Of a stretch of DNA of 64,000 nucleotides, positions 10,482-23,087 are shown in pieces. The notes under the pieces were generated by a model that was given only the letters and a program-made list of their open reading frames with translations, did not search any database and had not been told where the DNA came from. The translations under genes were made by a program, and so were the position numbers. Source of the stretch: Manis javanica. Lineage: Eukaryota; Chordata; Mammalia; Pholidota; Manidae. Positions within the stretch are counted from its first letter, which is position 1, and each line of letters begins with the position of its first letter. Location of the stretch: positions 58,349,613-58,413,612 of the forward strand of contig NC_133172.1 in the NCBI RefSeq assembly GCF_040802235.1, read 5' to 3'.

Positions 10482-12788
10482 ACAGGAAGCAGAGCAGAGG
10501 CGGAGGCGAGCGCACCATGCCACGGCCTCGTGGGAGGGGAGCAGAGACGGCAGCGGAACCTTGCTCTGCGCGCCGGGCTTGGTGGGGTAACTGGAGGTTT
10601 CGCAATGCTTCGAAGCTTGAGCTTTGGCTCTCATTTGGGAGAAGGTGGAACCGGGGGAATCCATTCCTCCAGTTAGATGTGTCTGTAGACAGCGGAGGCT
10701 AGAAAAAAAAAAGTCAAAAGGAAAAGGGAAGTGGGAATCGGTATAATGTAAAATATTGAAGATATATGCTGAGGTGCGTTTTCCCCGAAGGGAACCCCTG
10801 TCTGACTGACTACCTGTCTGCGAGTACCTGGCTTTGGTAAACAAACAAAAATCCATATATGCAAATCAACATATCCAAACATACCAAGATTGCTTTCCTC
10901 CTGCACTTGGAAGGAAACATTATGCCTAAGCCTGCCCAACAAATTAAAGTTTGTGCCTAAAATGTTAGATTGGACTGAATGCCAGTTAGTTTCCATTTTA
11001 CTACTAGTACTCTGTCCTAAGAATCTTTTTTTCAACTGTATTATGGTGAATTAACACTAAGATAAAATTTCTCTTTTATGACATTCTATCTTAGTAATCT
11101 AAAGATGATTTGAAAAATGAATGAGTCAGGTTGCAGCCCTGCTGTGAATTCAAGGAGGTGGTCACGTCCCTGCCGGTGCAGAAGCCTCCTGCCGGCGCTT
11201 GCGACGCTTCTGGGGTCGGACCTTGGAGTTGTGTAGGCACTCAGCCAGTGCCATTTTTCCTTTAGAATTCAGAACCATTTTATAAATCTGAGGGTATTAA
11301 TGAGTAGGTGATTTTATAAAAGAAAGACCTAAGTCAGACAGACAATAAAGGTCTGAAAAAACCGTCCAGACAAAATTTATAGGGATCAAAAACTTAAATC
11401 GGTCTGAAAGCACGCCAAGTCTTGTTTACTCCTGTTCTAGGATTTGAAAACTTGTCTTAGAAAGCGAGTCTGTATTAAGAATCTAGTCTTTGTAGCAGAA
11501 CTTTCTTAATGCTATTCACTAGTAAGTTTTAGAACAAATTATAAGTAAAGTTTGGCTGGTAGAATAAACTACCTCAACTTAATTTCCTTCTGTTCATAGT
11601 AGAGCAAATTAATCTCTCCTTTCCTCCTCTCCTGTCCCGCACTCCCACTGACCCACCCGCCCCTTCCCTCTGTCCCTAGTACCCTTTATCTCGGAAGATA
11701 TTTTGTTTTCCACTCAAATTAGACCACCTTAGTGGGAAATCAGGGACTTCAAAGTGCTTAATCACTGCATAATTTGAATTTTATGCAATATCAGATTTTT
11801 AATCAATTTAATATAGAATGCTTCATTTTTAATTGTTTTCTACAGCTTTTTTTTCCTCTTAGTTATATGGCTATAAGAAGCAGCACTTTGTCTTAATGAT
11901 TAATCAATGTGTAAATGTACCCTTTGGTTATAAATTTGTGAATAGGGATTTCTTCTAGAAACTTCCTATGTGGAATGTTTTTATGCTATGAACATGCCTA
12001 TGAAACATCATTTAAGTTTTCCCACCCAAAAACAGAAGAAGGGGTGACCTAGCTGTACTATTTTTCCTTACACCTGCTAGAAGTCAGTGCAGTGCTCTAA
12101 AAGCTGCTGCGCAGAGCCTTGGCTGAGGGTCCTAAGGATGCTGTGTGCTGCACATTAGCTCTCCATTTTGCCGTGAGGCTGCTAGAAGGAAGTAACGGCG
12201 TTTCCTCTTCTCCCTCAGAGGATGTGGGCCAGCTGCGCCCCCCACACACCTATCACAATCAAATACGCTCTGTAAGCCAGAGCCGGCCCTGCTTCGTATT
12301 GTGGGCCAGTCCACGCTGTCTGCAAACTTCCCCAGTGGCACTCGGGGTGTCTTTTAATCAAAACAAGCTACATGGCTGCTGCAAAGAAAGAAAACTTTTT
12401 CCAATTAGATACTCCTCTTAGAGGAGACACATTGCTAAAAAAAAAAAAGATGAATTTTCTTTGTTAAAATATCCTGCCCAGCACAGAACTGTGGAGTTCA
12501 GAAGCTGCAGCTGAGGTACAGCAGAGTGGTGACCAAATTCCTGTAAAAGCCATGACAGTCAGCAATTCTCTTTTTTTAATTTCTGAAGTCTAAGATTCTT
12601 CCCGGCCCACACCAGGCCTCTCCAAGGAGACAATTCGTTGTTTAGGAGTGAATGGGTCCCAGTTGCAATTATTACCAGTGCTTGCATGAGTCGGTCATTC
12701 ATTTTATATAGTTCTCTCTCTCTCTTTTTTTTAAAATCCAGTTCGTTGACACTGTAGCCACAGAAATTAGGTAATATTTTTTATTTAC

Positions 12789-12794
12789 AATAAA
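12789..12794 (+). terminator. Candidate polyadenylation signal (AATAAA)
   Basis: Canonical hexamer in an AT-rich context 2.3 kb after the GAN stop. It is one of two close candidates for the short-form 3' end. Confidence 0.4.
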
Positions 12795-12968
12795 TTTGCC
12801 ACATAATATGGGATGCAATGACCAACGAAAGCTGCTAAGTGCCAAACTGTTATTTTCCTATATATAAATATAAAAAAATTAGGTTGAAGTATAGGGATAT
12901 ATTTAATTTTCATGTTTCAAAATTAATCATGACCTTTTTTGTAAATTATAGTTATTTCAGTTTTGTGA

Positions 12969-12974
12969 AATAAA
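12969..12974 (+). terminator. Candidate polyadenylation signal (AATAAA)
   Basis: A second canonical hexamer (gtgaaataaatttt), followed by T/GT-rich sequence near 12995-13050. That arrangement favours it slightly over the upstream one. Use would give a 3' UTR of about 2.5 kb. Confidence 0.45.
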
Positions 12975-13249
12975 TTTTAATCCATTTCATGCAGGTTTGT
13001 GTTTTAACATTCCGCTTATGCCTTGGAAACATCTTTTTTGTGATAAATTTTTGATACTTCTTTTTCCATAAGGCACTTTTTACCAGGTGCATGTTGGAAT
13101 TGGTGGTTGAGGATAGATCTTAAAATTTTAAATACAATATCTTTGGGGGAAGTGCAATTTATTTTCATTATCCCACTAACAGAAGGCAAGGTGACTCAGG
13201 TTAGAGTAAGTGAATACTTACAGGATCTCTCCGAGGCTATGGTCTAAAG

Positions 13250-13268
13250 TTTGTTTGTTTGTTTGTTT
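13250..13268 (+). repeat. (GTTT)n microsatellite
   Basis: About 4.5 copies of GTTT in a row. Simple sequence. Confidence 0.9.
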
Positions 13269-13395
13269 AACACATCCAAATACAGATTTTTCAAAGATTT
13301 AAGTCTTTAATTTAAAATGAAGTGTTTGGGGGTTCTTTGTGGTCGTGCTTATATCCTGTGAAAGGAAGAAATGTGAGGGAAGGGATAGGGGAGAA

Positions 13396-13434
13396 AGCGT
13401 GTGTGCGTATGTGTGTGTGTGTGAGAGAGAGAGA
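13396..13434 (+). repeat. Compound (GT)n-(GA)n microsatellite
   Basis: An interrupted GT run followed by a GA run. The reverse strand reads as a Ser/Thr/His-rich ORF (13299-13487), which is an artefact of the repeat. Confidence 0.85.
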
Positions 13435-13632
13435 TGTGACTTGGTGAGCCTGTTTGTATATGTTTGCTTTTTGAATTGTAATTCCAAACTATATATATTA
13501 CTGTGCCCTGGTGCTTCAGATAAATTCTTGAGCCTTTGGCCCTTCAGCTTATACTACTGTGTCAAACTCATGTTGAGTGTGAATACTGATATACTTGTAG
13601 TTTGTAGTAAGTTTTACTTTGTGTTTGCATTT

Positions 13633-13839
13633 TTTTATTAAGATATTATTGATATACACTCTTATGAAGGTCTCACATGAAAAAACAATGTGGTTACTAC
13701 ATTCACCCATGTTATCATGTCCTCCCCATGCCCCATGGCAGTCACTGCCCATCAGTGTAGTAAGATGCCACAGAGTCACTATTTGCCTTCTCTGTGCTAC
13801 ACTGTCTTCCCCATGATTCCCCCCACACCATGTGTACCA
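13633..13839 (-). mobile_element. 5'-truncated L1 3' UTR insertion with TSD
   Basis: A ~207-bp insert that begins on the + strand with a T-run (the complement of a poly-A tail). It continues ttaagatattattgatatac and then runs through the L1 3' UTR complement to about 13839. It is flanked by 12-bp direct repeats GTGTTTgCATTT (13621-13632) and GTGTTTaCATTT (13840-13851), which differ at one base. This is the signature of target-primed reverse transcription. The 3' UTR text resembles, from memory, a lineage-specific L1 of a non-primate placental. Its orientation is opposite to GAN. Confidence 0.8.
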
Positions 13840-14539
13840 GTGTTTACATTTCATGGATCAAAAACAGTGCTTACCAACTAGTTGTTGGTGTGATGCAGAG
13901 ATTTGGCCTAAGAAATTTCTAAATTCATTGTTTATTTCATTACTTAATTGCTGTGAAGTGTTGCTAGCTAACGGTGGGCATTTTTGAAGCTGCAGCAATG
14001 GAAACCAGCCACGCAGGGGATGTTGGGAGGTGTATGGGTGCAGAACGTGCTCTGTGACACTGGGGTTGCCTGTACTGCATGGATACTTTGGAAGTGCCGT
14101 TTTTTACAATTTACAGCTGGGCATCAGCTCCCTAGGCAATGTGCCGGAAGTGCATCCTTTACATTGACATGGTGAAGTCAGAGCTGCCTCTGCTGTGGCC
14201 CCTCAGTCGCTCATGGTAGGAAGTTAGGTTTCTAGGGAAATCTGTCGTGGCCTCAGTGCATTCCTACCGCAGTGTACCGAACCAAGGATCCCAGAGAGTT
14301 TTCCAAAGAGCCGTGAAATTCTGGCAGTATTACCTTCCAGAATGTCGGCTCTCCTGATTTAAAAGGAGGCCTCCTGCAGTCAGATGAAGACATTGCATGA
14401 TCTGAGGGAACAAGTGAAGTGGCACTTGCCTGTACAAACCTAATAGGTGCTGCCCCCCACCCCTTTGAAAGCATGGGTGGAAGGAAAGGGCGAAGCCGCC
14501 TCTGAGCCTTGGGGGTGAGAAAAGAGCCAATCCGTGCAG

Positions 14540-14760
14540 GAAGGCATGCCCCAGGTTTAATCCACAGGTGTTTATTGAGCACCTACTAAGATTTCTGCTT
14601 GGATTTGTGGGAGCTGAACAGTGAGACAGACATTATGCTCCCCCTCCACCTAGATTGTAAGCTCCTGTGGGCAAGGACCCTCATTCCTCTGCTAACCGCA
14701 GTGCTGGGCACACCGCAGGTAGTCACCAAATGTTTGGCCCATGACTATAGTATGCTGGTG
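14540..14760 (+). repeat. L2 3' end fragment
   Basis: Contains gtttattgagcacctact, then agattgtaagctcctgtggg and cagtgctgggcacacc, which is the order of the L2 3' terminus. It is moderately preserved and sits in the possible extended GAN 3' UTR. Confidence 0.7.
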
Positions 14761-16399
14761 ATCAGCATGATGCTCTTTTGGGACTGAAAAGTACTGTCTG
14801 AGAGGGACTTATCTTTCTGGATTTTAAAGGAGAAACGTTGAACACAGACAGGTTGGCCTCCTAATACAGAGTGGGAAACTAGGAAAGAATAAAAAATACA
14901 AGGTGCCTGGCATTAATGATGCACAAGTCTGTGGTCTCCATAGGTTCTGTGGGATTTTTGAGACCCTCTGCTCAGCACACCTAATAACGTTTAGCATATT
15001 TAATGTTGGTTTACATGGGGCTCAAATCTTTTCCCAAACGTATGCTTCAGTGCCTGCCCCTCTGATGGTCAGCAATCTCTGGGACAGAGAGCAGTTTCTG
15101 AGGCCGAGCAGATGCGTATTCATTCCCACTCGGACGTGAGGAGAAGCCCAAAGCAGGATCCAGGCCTTCGGATTTTCATTTCACTGGCCTGTTAAACTAT
15201 CACTTACATTTCTAGACATACAAATATTTTTAATCATGTAATAATCATTGTGGTGGCATGTAAACCCCCAAACATACCCTTTGCAGTTGCACAATCATAA
15301 GCTGAAAGAGTTTTGGTTTTCTTGGTCAGTTAGCTATAGGAAGTTTAAGAATTTACTAAGGTCCTAAGAACACAAAGTAAGTGTGTTTAAAAGAGAGGCT
15401 GTGTTTACTTTTAAAGAGCTAAGGCTTCATTCATACTTTCTTTTCCAACCACATGAAATCAGTAAGGGGAAAAATTATGTCTCAGGATGTTGAGGAAAGT
15501 ATTTTGCTAGCTTTCTAATAATCCCTGAAGTATTCTTTGTACTGGTTCAGAAGTTACAGAAATTCATGGTGTTCTAGAAGAATATGAACTCAGGTTTCGA
15601 GTGTGTCCTGCCTACTGGCACTGAAGTCTCAATAGTATTGAACTATGGACTTTTTCTATTTTTTTTTTTTTTTTGGCAAGCCAGCTGATAAAAATTCAAA
15701 ACTGTTGTATTTTTCAGAAGTAATTCTATTATGATTTTGGTTTTGAACACACCTCAGCTTTGTCTCATTGCAGTAGTTCCACTGATGTGACAAACAAGGA
15801 GGTCAGTTATTTCTCTGAATTTTTTGGTTAATACTTAAAGTTTAGGAGAGTTTGCTCTTTTTCACTTCTATCGTGGAAGTTCTCTATGTGGCTGGATTTT
15901 TAAACTCCTTCCCTTTCTCATAAAATGAAATATCTCCTAAGTAAAACAGTGTTGCCTAGCGATCTAGTGAGATATGTCTGTTGCCCTCTCTCTTGTTCTT
16001 ATTTTGAGATTAAAAACTAATATTTTTAAATTTCTCCTCAACTGAAATTTGCGCTAATTATTGTTTTTCATATCAATGTCCTCATAGATATCAAAATCCC
16101 AACAGTTATTTTTGAATCGCTGTGGTTTCAAGAAGAGAAGGCCCTAGTAGGAAGAGGATGACAGCCACAGAGTCTGGGGACACCATATAAGATGATGTGG
16201 GCAAGGCCGGCCATTTAATGATCCATGTAAAGAAATGGCCCCTTCAAATAGTTCAGATACCAAGGAGATGTAAGTTCATCTTTCTTTCTGGTTAGTGAGT
16301 TATATTTATTAGAACTTCATTTTTATCATTTCAGTACAAACTGTAGGTTTTTAAAGTGCCTTATTTTTTATTGTTCTTACTCATCAGTTACAAACAAGG

Positions 16400-16407
16400 T
16401 GTATATA
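16400..16407 (+). promoter_or_regulatory. Pumilio-type element (TGTATATA)
   Basis: An exact match to the UGUANAUA core bound by PUM proteins in 3' UTRs. It matters only if the extended GAN 3' UTR is transcribed. A single 8-mer is weak evidence. Confidence 0.25.
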
Positions 16408-18397
16408 CCTTAGAACCTTGGGCTAAATTTTGTCATGTTAAGCCAGTGAACTTGGTTTAAATATGACTCTATGTAGCTGCTTTTTCATGTTTCCTGTTTA
16501 ATTGGATGAGAATTACATGCACTTATTCCCTTGTTCTTTGTGTTTGTAGGAAAAACTCTGTTCTCAGCTACCTCATTTGTAGTGTTGTGCTTGATCCCTT
16601 GCCAGTTTAGAAGAATTCAACACTTTCTGTCCTTTAACAAAAGCCTAGAAGCAATCAGTAGGCGGCCTTGAGGAATACAATTCTCTAAAGCGTATTTTCC
16701 ATTTTACTATTTTTTTTAATAGGCACTTTTAATCAGGAGGAACAATGATTCTCCTAGAGCTGCTGCAAAGTGATTACTTGAAACTCAACTTGAACTTTAA
16801 AGAGTCTTTAAAAGACTGTTTTTATAACGTAGAAAAGTAGTATATTTAAAACACTACTGCTGTGTAAAATAGAGGGCTTAATTTCCATCCTTGTTGGGAT
16901 CAGACAGGAAAATTTGTGATTTGGCCCAGGGTTTGGATAGATGCTTGGGCGAGTATTTTTCATTTTCTAAATAAGGTGCTATAGTGAGCAGTTGAAGGAC
17001 CAATTAAGTGTATTTTCATGAATATCTTTTCCCAAGAATCACTCATTTTGATGAAAATACAGGCCCATTACTAGATTCCTCTTCTTTTTTAGCTCTGATT
17101 GCCTGGGTTTTAAAGTACAACTCTGAAAGCGTTTCCTAAGGGCAGGGTTGAAGTTGAGTAAACAACACAGAATTGCATTTTGCTTAAAGTCATGATTGGT
17201 CTGATTTGTTCCCTGTGTCAGAGTGTCATCCCCAACTTCTCCTGCAGTGCCTTCTCTCCGCGGCACATGCTGGGCTCTGCCCTCCCCGGCGTCGGTCAGC
17301 TTACCTGCTTGGTAAGGTAGGGGGGCTGTGAGGCCCACCAGTCCTGGTAGATAGACCTTCCTCCCCAGAAGAGATTTCTTATGGGAATTAGCCACATTCC
17401 CAGTGCCCAGAGAGTTCTGCCCTTTCCTTGAGTCCTAGCATCCTAGGAATAACTGACATACCAGGTAAAATCTAAACCTTACTGATGCGTGTGCATTAGT
17501 AGGATTTAATTTTACACTTGTGCTTTCTGAAGTAGTGGGCCTGTTCCTGCCAGTAGCATGGCAAAACTTCTCCCCAGAGGACCGTGTGTCAGCAGGCAGC
17601 AGACATTTCCTTACATGGTTTCCAAGAGAACCAAGACTTACCCCGCTAATGCCCCAAACCTTCTTAGTTTAATTATTTTGAGGTAAACATATGTATACGT
17701 TTTAGGGACTTTCCTGAGCGAAGCTGGTGGCCTTGAGCTGCGTCAGCCTTGGCCCAAGTGCGGGTGTTTTGATGACTCCCCACTAGCTGCGTGTGAAATC
17801 AGGTTGCCCTTAGCCCTGGTGCCCGCGTCGTATCTGCCAGAGCAGGATGACAGGGCATTTACCTCGTTGGCTGCTGCGTTCAGTGAGGCAGTGGAGGTGG
17901 GCGCCATGCGCACCTGGAGGTGGTGGCGACTGGTCGGCTGCCCTGGCTGCAGAACTCTGCTGTAGAGCTTGCCTCGTGCCAGTGCCCATGCCACGTGGCA
18001 TACAAGTAAAGGTATATTCATGTTGATAAAATGACTGACCTTCTGGCCATGTATCACCACCCTTCTACTACTTCTCCAAAATTGAAACCCAAAATTGAAC
18101 TCCAAAAAGAAGATTCTAGATAGCTGAAACCTCCCAAAATAGGTGTTTTGAGTTGCTGTGAATAACCCTCATTTTGAAATTTGCCTAATGAAGTCCTCTA
18201 ATAATATTTAAAACTCTTTATAACAAAGTTGAGTTTTTCTTTTTTCCCTAAAATACCGGAAGTCATAGGCTCTCCTAGACAAGTAAACTGGATATTTTCT
18301 AGATCTCTGGTAGAGATCAGTAGGTCTAAATTATGCCTTCTTAACTTGGATGCTATGTGAAACTTAAAAACAAGCAAACAAATTTGTGTTACAAGTA

Positions 18398-18424
18398 GTG
18401 TGTGTGTGTGTGTGTGTGTGTGTG
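18398..18424 (+). repeat. (TG)n microsatellite
   Basis: About 13 uninterrupted TG dinucleotides, likely polymorphic. The minus strand gives an artefactual His-Thr ORF. Confidence 0.95.
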
Positions 18425-19799
18425 AGAACTTTAGCACCTTCAAATAAAGAAATTATACAGTAAGTGAGCTACTTATCCTGTAACATCCCTTTTCCAGTTC
18501 AGGTTATAGGACTGGGAGATTTAGGATTTAGTGACATGGGACATGCCCAGCTTATCTTGATTTCAATAAGACATTTAATAAAGTCATTATTGATATCTCT
18601 GTGAATGTGAAAAGGAAGTAGAAATAAGGTTGAAAGGGTTGAGAAATAGGTTGAGTGGCCGTCCCTGGACAGGGCTGTAAAAATGGATCCTTGTCAGCTG
18701 GGACCAAGGTACTTAACAGAGTCCATTTTTATCATTTTTATTAGTAACTTGTGTAAAAGTCTTGAAGCAGAGAGAAGTGCAGGGAGGAAGTCAGTGCTAG
18801 GTGCTGGGATCTGCAGTGCTCTCTGCAGCCAAATAAAATAATGGCTAAATGTTGAAGTCTAGGCCTAGGTTCAGAAGATAGTTTCTAAATGAAAGAGAAA
18901 GAAGAAAAAGCAGGGTAGGCGTGGGGGCTTTTTGAACAGAAGCCAGCTGTTGAGAAAAAATAACTGTTTCTCTCCGTCTGCCGCTGGGACTAGAAAAGGA
19001 AGTCAGTTCTGCTGTTTGCATCCATGCACTGCACTGGATGGGCCGCTGGGCTGCTTAATGCATTCAGTGGCCCGGGTGGGTGCCAGGCACCCCAGTTTAA
19101 GACGCCTGAGCAAGCCTGGAGGCCACCCTGAGGATGACAGCCAGGGTGGTGGGTGCACCGCAAGCTATAACAACAACTTTTGGTGGCCAGAGGCCCTGGC
19201 TTGCAGGGTGTCTTCAGAAGAGCCATGCGCAGGGTGCAGAGTGTCCGGCTTGGGCCAGCAGGCAGAAACCAGGTCCCGAGCTCTGGTCAGTTTCTGAACT
19301 TTGGAATAGAACTGCCTCCTGAGAGGGGGGCCTTCTGTGGCACTGAGCGCTCATCCCTGGACAGCCTCCCAAGGACGACTCCCCGCAGGTCTGGCAGCGT
19401 CAGGAGAGGGATCCTGCGTGGTGGCGGCTGTCTGTCACGATCTTCAGAGCTTCCCAGCATGAGATTCTCTGAACAGTTCAGTGAAAAAGGAAAAAATTTG
19501 TGTGCACTTTAACTTTTACACTGTTCGTGAGAAGAGGCCGTGTCGAACCTGTACTCTCCCCTCGTTCTTTGCTCCCGTCTCTTGCTCTCTGCCCACCACC
19601 AGTTCATGGCCTCCTGACTGCGGCCAATGGCCTGCAGCTGCAGCTGCCTTCAGCGGAACTTCCAGAAGTAGAGCTATTCTAGAGATATCCCTAAAAACCA
19701 TACTGTCACTAGAATAGGGCTTCTTACTTTTTGTATGCTTTTTGTTTTAAATCTCTTAGAACCTCTCCAGATTCAAGAAAGCTGATAAGTAAGAACTGT

Positions 19800-21060
19800 A
19801 TTCTTTCCAGCAGGGCCTGGGATGCCGTGGGGGCAGGTCTTGCACAGGGAAAGAGAGGTGGGCCGCCTCTTCGAGGCCCTTCCAGCTCTAGGAATCGGTC
19901 TCCGCACTCATGGATTGCTTTGTCATCCTTTGAGAAGGATTTCTCGAGGTTTCGCCTTCCCCTCTTCTGAGGAAGCACCCTGCACTCCCAGTCCAGTGGG
20001 AGAGCGAGGGCACCACCCACTCGGGGTCTCTTTCCGGCCCTCCCGCCTTGAGCAGGATCTGCCCCCAAAGAGAGGCAACGGGCCTAGGCTAGGACGGCAC
20101 CTGGGCCTCGGGACGGAGCTGTCGGTGGGGCCTGACTCGGGTGTGTTTCCCAAGGCATCATCGCGCGTTACTTCTGTTTGGGCCAGCGTTGGGTTTCCTC
20201 CCGGAGTCCCGTTGGGGCCACGCAAAGGCACTGGCTGGGGAGCCTCGGAGAGTACAGGCCCCTCCCAAGTCAGCAGTTCTTCTCTCCGGCCAGTTTAGGG
20301 ACTCCAGGCAAGGTGGCAAGAGCTCGTTTTGGGCGTGTTGTTGAGAGTGCACTGACGCAGCCTGGCAATTACTTCCCAGCCTGCCCGCCTCTGTGCCTCA
20401 TCCCCCACCTCCCCTCCCCCTCCGCCTCCCCCAGCCTGTTTTTTTTAGGAAGAATTGTATTTGTTGTATTTTCAGAAATATATATGGTTTGGGGAGGAGA
20501 TTTCCGCTGCTCTACTCAAGCCGCCATCTTGGCTCCACCTCCCAGCCTGTTTTTTTTAACTGCTTGAATTATGTATCCAAAAAAGGAAAAGGAAAGAAAA
20601 AACCTCCCCTTGCTCCCTAAATCACTAGCCTAAAAATATCTGCTGAAAAGGCACTCTCTGGGGGCGCTTGACCCAGCCCTTGTGACCGGCCCTTTGCACA
20701 GCCAGCTGGCCCTGGCCGCCAGGGAGGCGGACCTGTCACCCAGGCTGGGGGCCGGGCTCTGAGGCAGGGCCGGTCGCCGGCCTGCGGCTTCTGGACTGCG
20801 GACTACAGCAGCCTCCCCGGGGCCAGGCCGGCCCCGCCTCCCACACCTGCCCTGGCGGCCCTCCGGGCTCCTCTCTGAGCCAGGAGAAGGGGCTCCGGAT
20901 GCCACACTACTACCTCAGCACCCAGCTGGCTGTGCTCGGGGCCTGGGCAGCCCTCGGAAACTCACAAACAAGCGCTGTCCACGCGGGCTCCCAGCCCTGC
21001 AGAGGCGCGCGTCCCCGCGGACTCCGGCACCATCCGGCTGCCATTCCTTAGAGCAGAGTA
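19800..21060 (+). other. GC-rich block downstream of GAN
   Basis: GC content rises sharply here relative to the AT-rich flanks. CpG dinucleotides are frequent near 20040-20230 and 20690-21030. The stretch holds several open frames (for example 19822-20298 on +, 20630-20905 on -) that I do not recognise and that look like products of base composition. It contains the short L1 5'-end insertion at 20448-20540. It could be a CpG-rich regulatory element or simply local composition. Confidence 0.5.
20448..20540 (-). mobile_element. Short insertion of an L1 5' UTR start, with 18-bp TSD
   Basis: Read on the minus strand, the 93-bp insert begins AGGTGGAGCCAAGATGGCGG and continues with GCAGCGGAAATCTCCTCC. 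These resemble the first bases of laurasiatherian/xenarthran L1 5' UTRs. It stops after CAATTCTTCC. Perfect 18-bp direct repeats CCCAGCCTGTTTTTTTTA flank it (20430-20447 and 20541-20558). Only the extreme 5' end of the element is present, the reverse of the usual 5'-truncated pattern. The GCCGCCATCTTGG on the + strand is a YY1-type site, as expected in an L1 promoter. Confidence 0.75.
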
Positions 21061-23081
21061 AGGCCAGTGTCTCCTTTGTCTCTTGTCTAGCTCTGACTTT
21101 AAAAACACCACACTCCCAAATTGTGGATAGAACCTGAAATCAGAATTGCTTGTTCACAGTAAGTGAGAGCATCTCTTTATATTTTCTTCAAAAGGAATTT
21201 ATGCTCCAGAAGAAACTCCAGAAAATAAAGGTATTATTATTAATCTAGCATATTCTCATTGAATTTGACTCTCATGCTTTGTAAAGGATTACATAGGATC
21301 TGGTACACGGGACAGAAGGGTATCAGCTGAAAAACAAACCTTCCCTTCAAGTGTTTTCACATCGTTTTCCTGTATGGGACTCAGACCTCAAGTTCTGTGT
21401 GAACACAGAGATTGCCCAGATGCCATGGGCTAGATAATTTGTGGTGGGAAATGTATCAAGTGGCCTTTCGTTGAGAAGAGCACAGACTGTCTAGCAACAC
21501 TTGCTTAATTAAATACCAGTGGTTTTCTGCTGACGGGGGTTCTTTCACTTTTGACCTGTTTCTTACACAGCTTTTGTTCGGTTGCTCACTCCCGTACCCC
21601 TTCCAGTCACCAGTGACCTACTGATACTCTGTTTGGGACCATGCCCTTTCTGGGTTGTAACAGCCATAGAAAGTACTCGTGGCTCTGATTTCTGCGCTCC
21701 CCTTGCTGCCCGGCCTGGAGGAGCCGTCGACGGCGCCTCTGCCCTCTCTCCCTGTGTGCTCCCCACCCGCCAGGCACTGTGGCGCACGAGCCCCTCATTC
21801 AGGCTCTGCAGACTTCCTTTCACATCACTGGGCTCCTGGTGACACAGATGTTCGTGTCTGTGGGCAAGATCACCCACTGATCATTAGACACAGGTGGATT
21901 CATTTGTTTTCCATCACTGATGCAGGTGTTCTGCTATAAGAGAAAACTATCAAGGGAATTCCTGAAAACAGGATTGTAAATTTGGTTTGGCGCACCCATA
22001 TTCAGGGCCGATCTTCACAGTGGGCCCTGGTCCAGCAGAAGACCAGTGACCCTCTTGTTAGCTGGTTGCCATGTGGTACCAGGCACTAAATATGTAATGG
22101 TCACTGTTGTCAAGAACTGGTTCTTAGCCAACTCCTGATTTGTCATTTTGATGCTTTTAATACCATTAAAGAAAATTCCATACATACCTAACTCCAAAAA
22201 TACCATATCAAAATTCACCCTGTTAAACACAGATCTTTAATTAGCATTTATATTCTCTGACATGGTACATACAAAGTAGTTCATTGAAATTCTGCAGCTT
22301 TTATTATCTAGTAAGATTTCAAGTTGAGCAGTCTACTTAGATTTGTATTCCGATGTGAGGTGATACCATGTGTGACAAGGTATCCTGATCTTTCAAGAAA
22401 GACCTACTCCTGAAAAACAGATGGCAATGAAATGTATGTAAGCTAAACAAGACATATATGGAAAGTTCAAAATATTTGAAGCACCGGGAAGTTGCAACTT
22501 GTAGAATTGTACTCCCCAAATTCAGTAGGATAGTAGAGAAATAGTGCTACTGTGATTTCATTGAAATGTGGTGTTTCAAACATCTTGTGGTCCAAATGTA
22601 CCCATTTGTCCTGTGGAGTAATTTTGTATTTGCTGTTATGAAATTTAGCAGAGTTGACACTAATTTTGAATTAGTAACCTTTCTTACAAAGTTGCGTTAT
22701 GGTTTACAAATAATACTGATGCAAAAAGGATATGTTAACTTAAGTAGCACACGTTTTGTTTACATGCTTCCGTTCATTGTGGGGTAACTATGGGGTCGAT
22801 CCCTTCTCATGAGCATGGGACTTGTGCTTTGGGAACATACTGCAGTCATGCTGTTCTCTTGTACTAAGAATCAGTGAAAGTGTTTTATCTTTTTTAAGTA
22901 GTTTGTACTGACTGGATTTTATAACTGTAAGAAAACAGAAACAGAGTGTTGTATTTTGATCTGAAATTTGTCTATGGTAAAGTAATTTTGTTTTATGTAT
23001 TGGAAATTCATTTAAAACTTGAAATATTTTCTAGAAAGGTACCGAACAAAATGAATTGTCTTCAAGCTGTTTCATTAACTT

Positions 23082-23087
23082 AATAAA
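23082..23087 (+). terminator. Candidate distal polyadenylation signal of GAN
   Basis: AATAAA in the context cttaataaaacaatttgatg, at the end of a long AT-rich, repeat-poor stretch. The base composition and repeat density change soon after it. It is the best candidate for a long-form GAN 3' end, about 12.6 kb after the stop codon. Confidence 0.5.

Larger units (their letters stand above)
10482..13010 (+). other. GAN: GAN 3' UTR, proximal form
   Basis: Non-coding sequence after the gigaxonin stop. It is largely AT-rich and repeat-poor from about 10.7 to 13.0 kb. Candidate polyadenylation signals are AATAAA at 11344-11349, 12789-12794 and 12969-12974. A 3' UTR of about 2.5 kb would agree with the ~4.6-kb human GAN mRNA that I remember. 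The short ORFs at 10394-10702 and 10673-11035 (minus) look like chance. Confidence 0.75.

Noticed and set aside
13549-13854. 101-aa minus-strand ORF
   Set aside because: It is the read-through of the L1 3' UTR insertion, which is non-coding.
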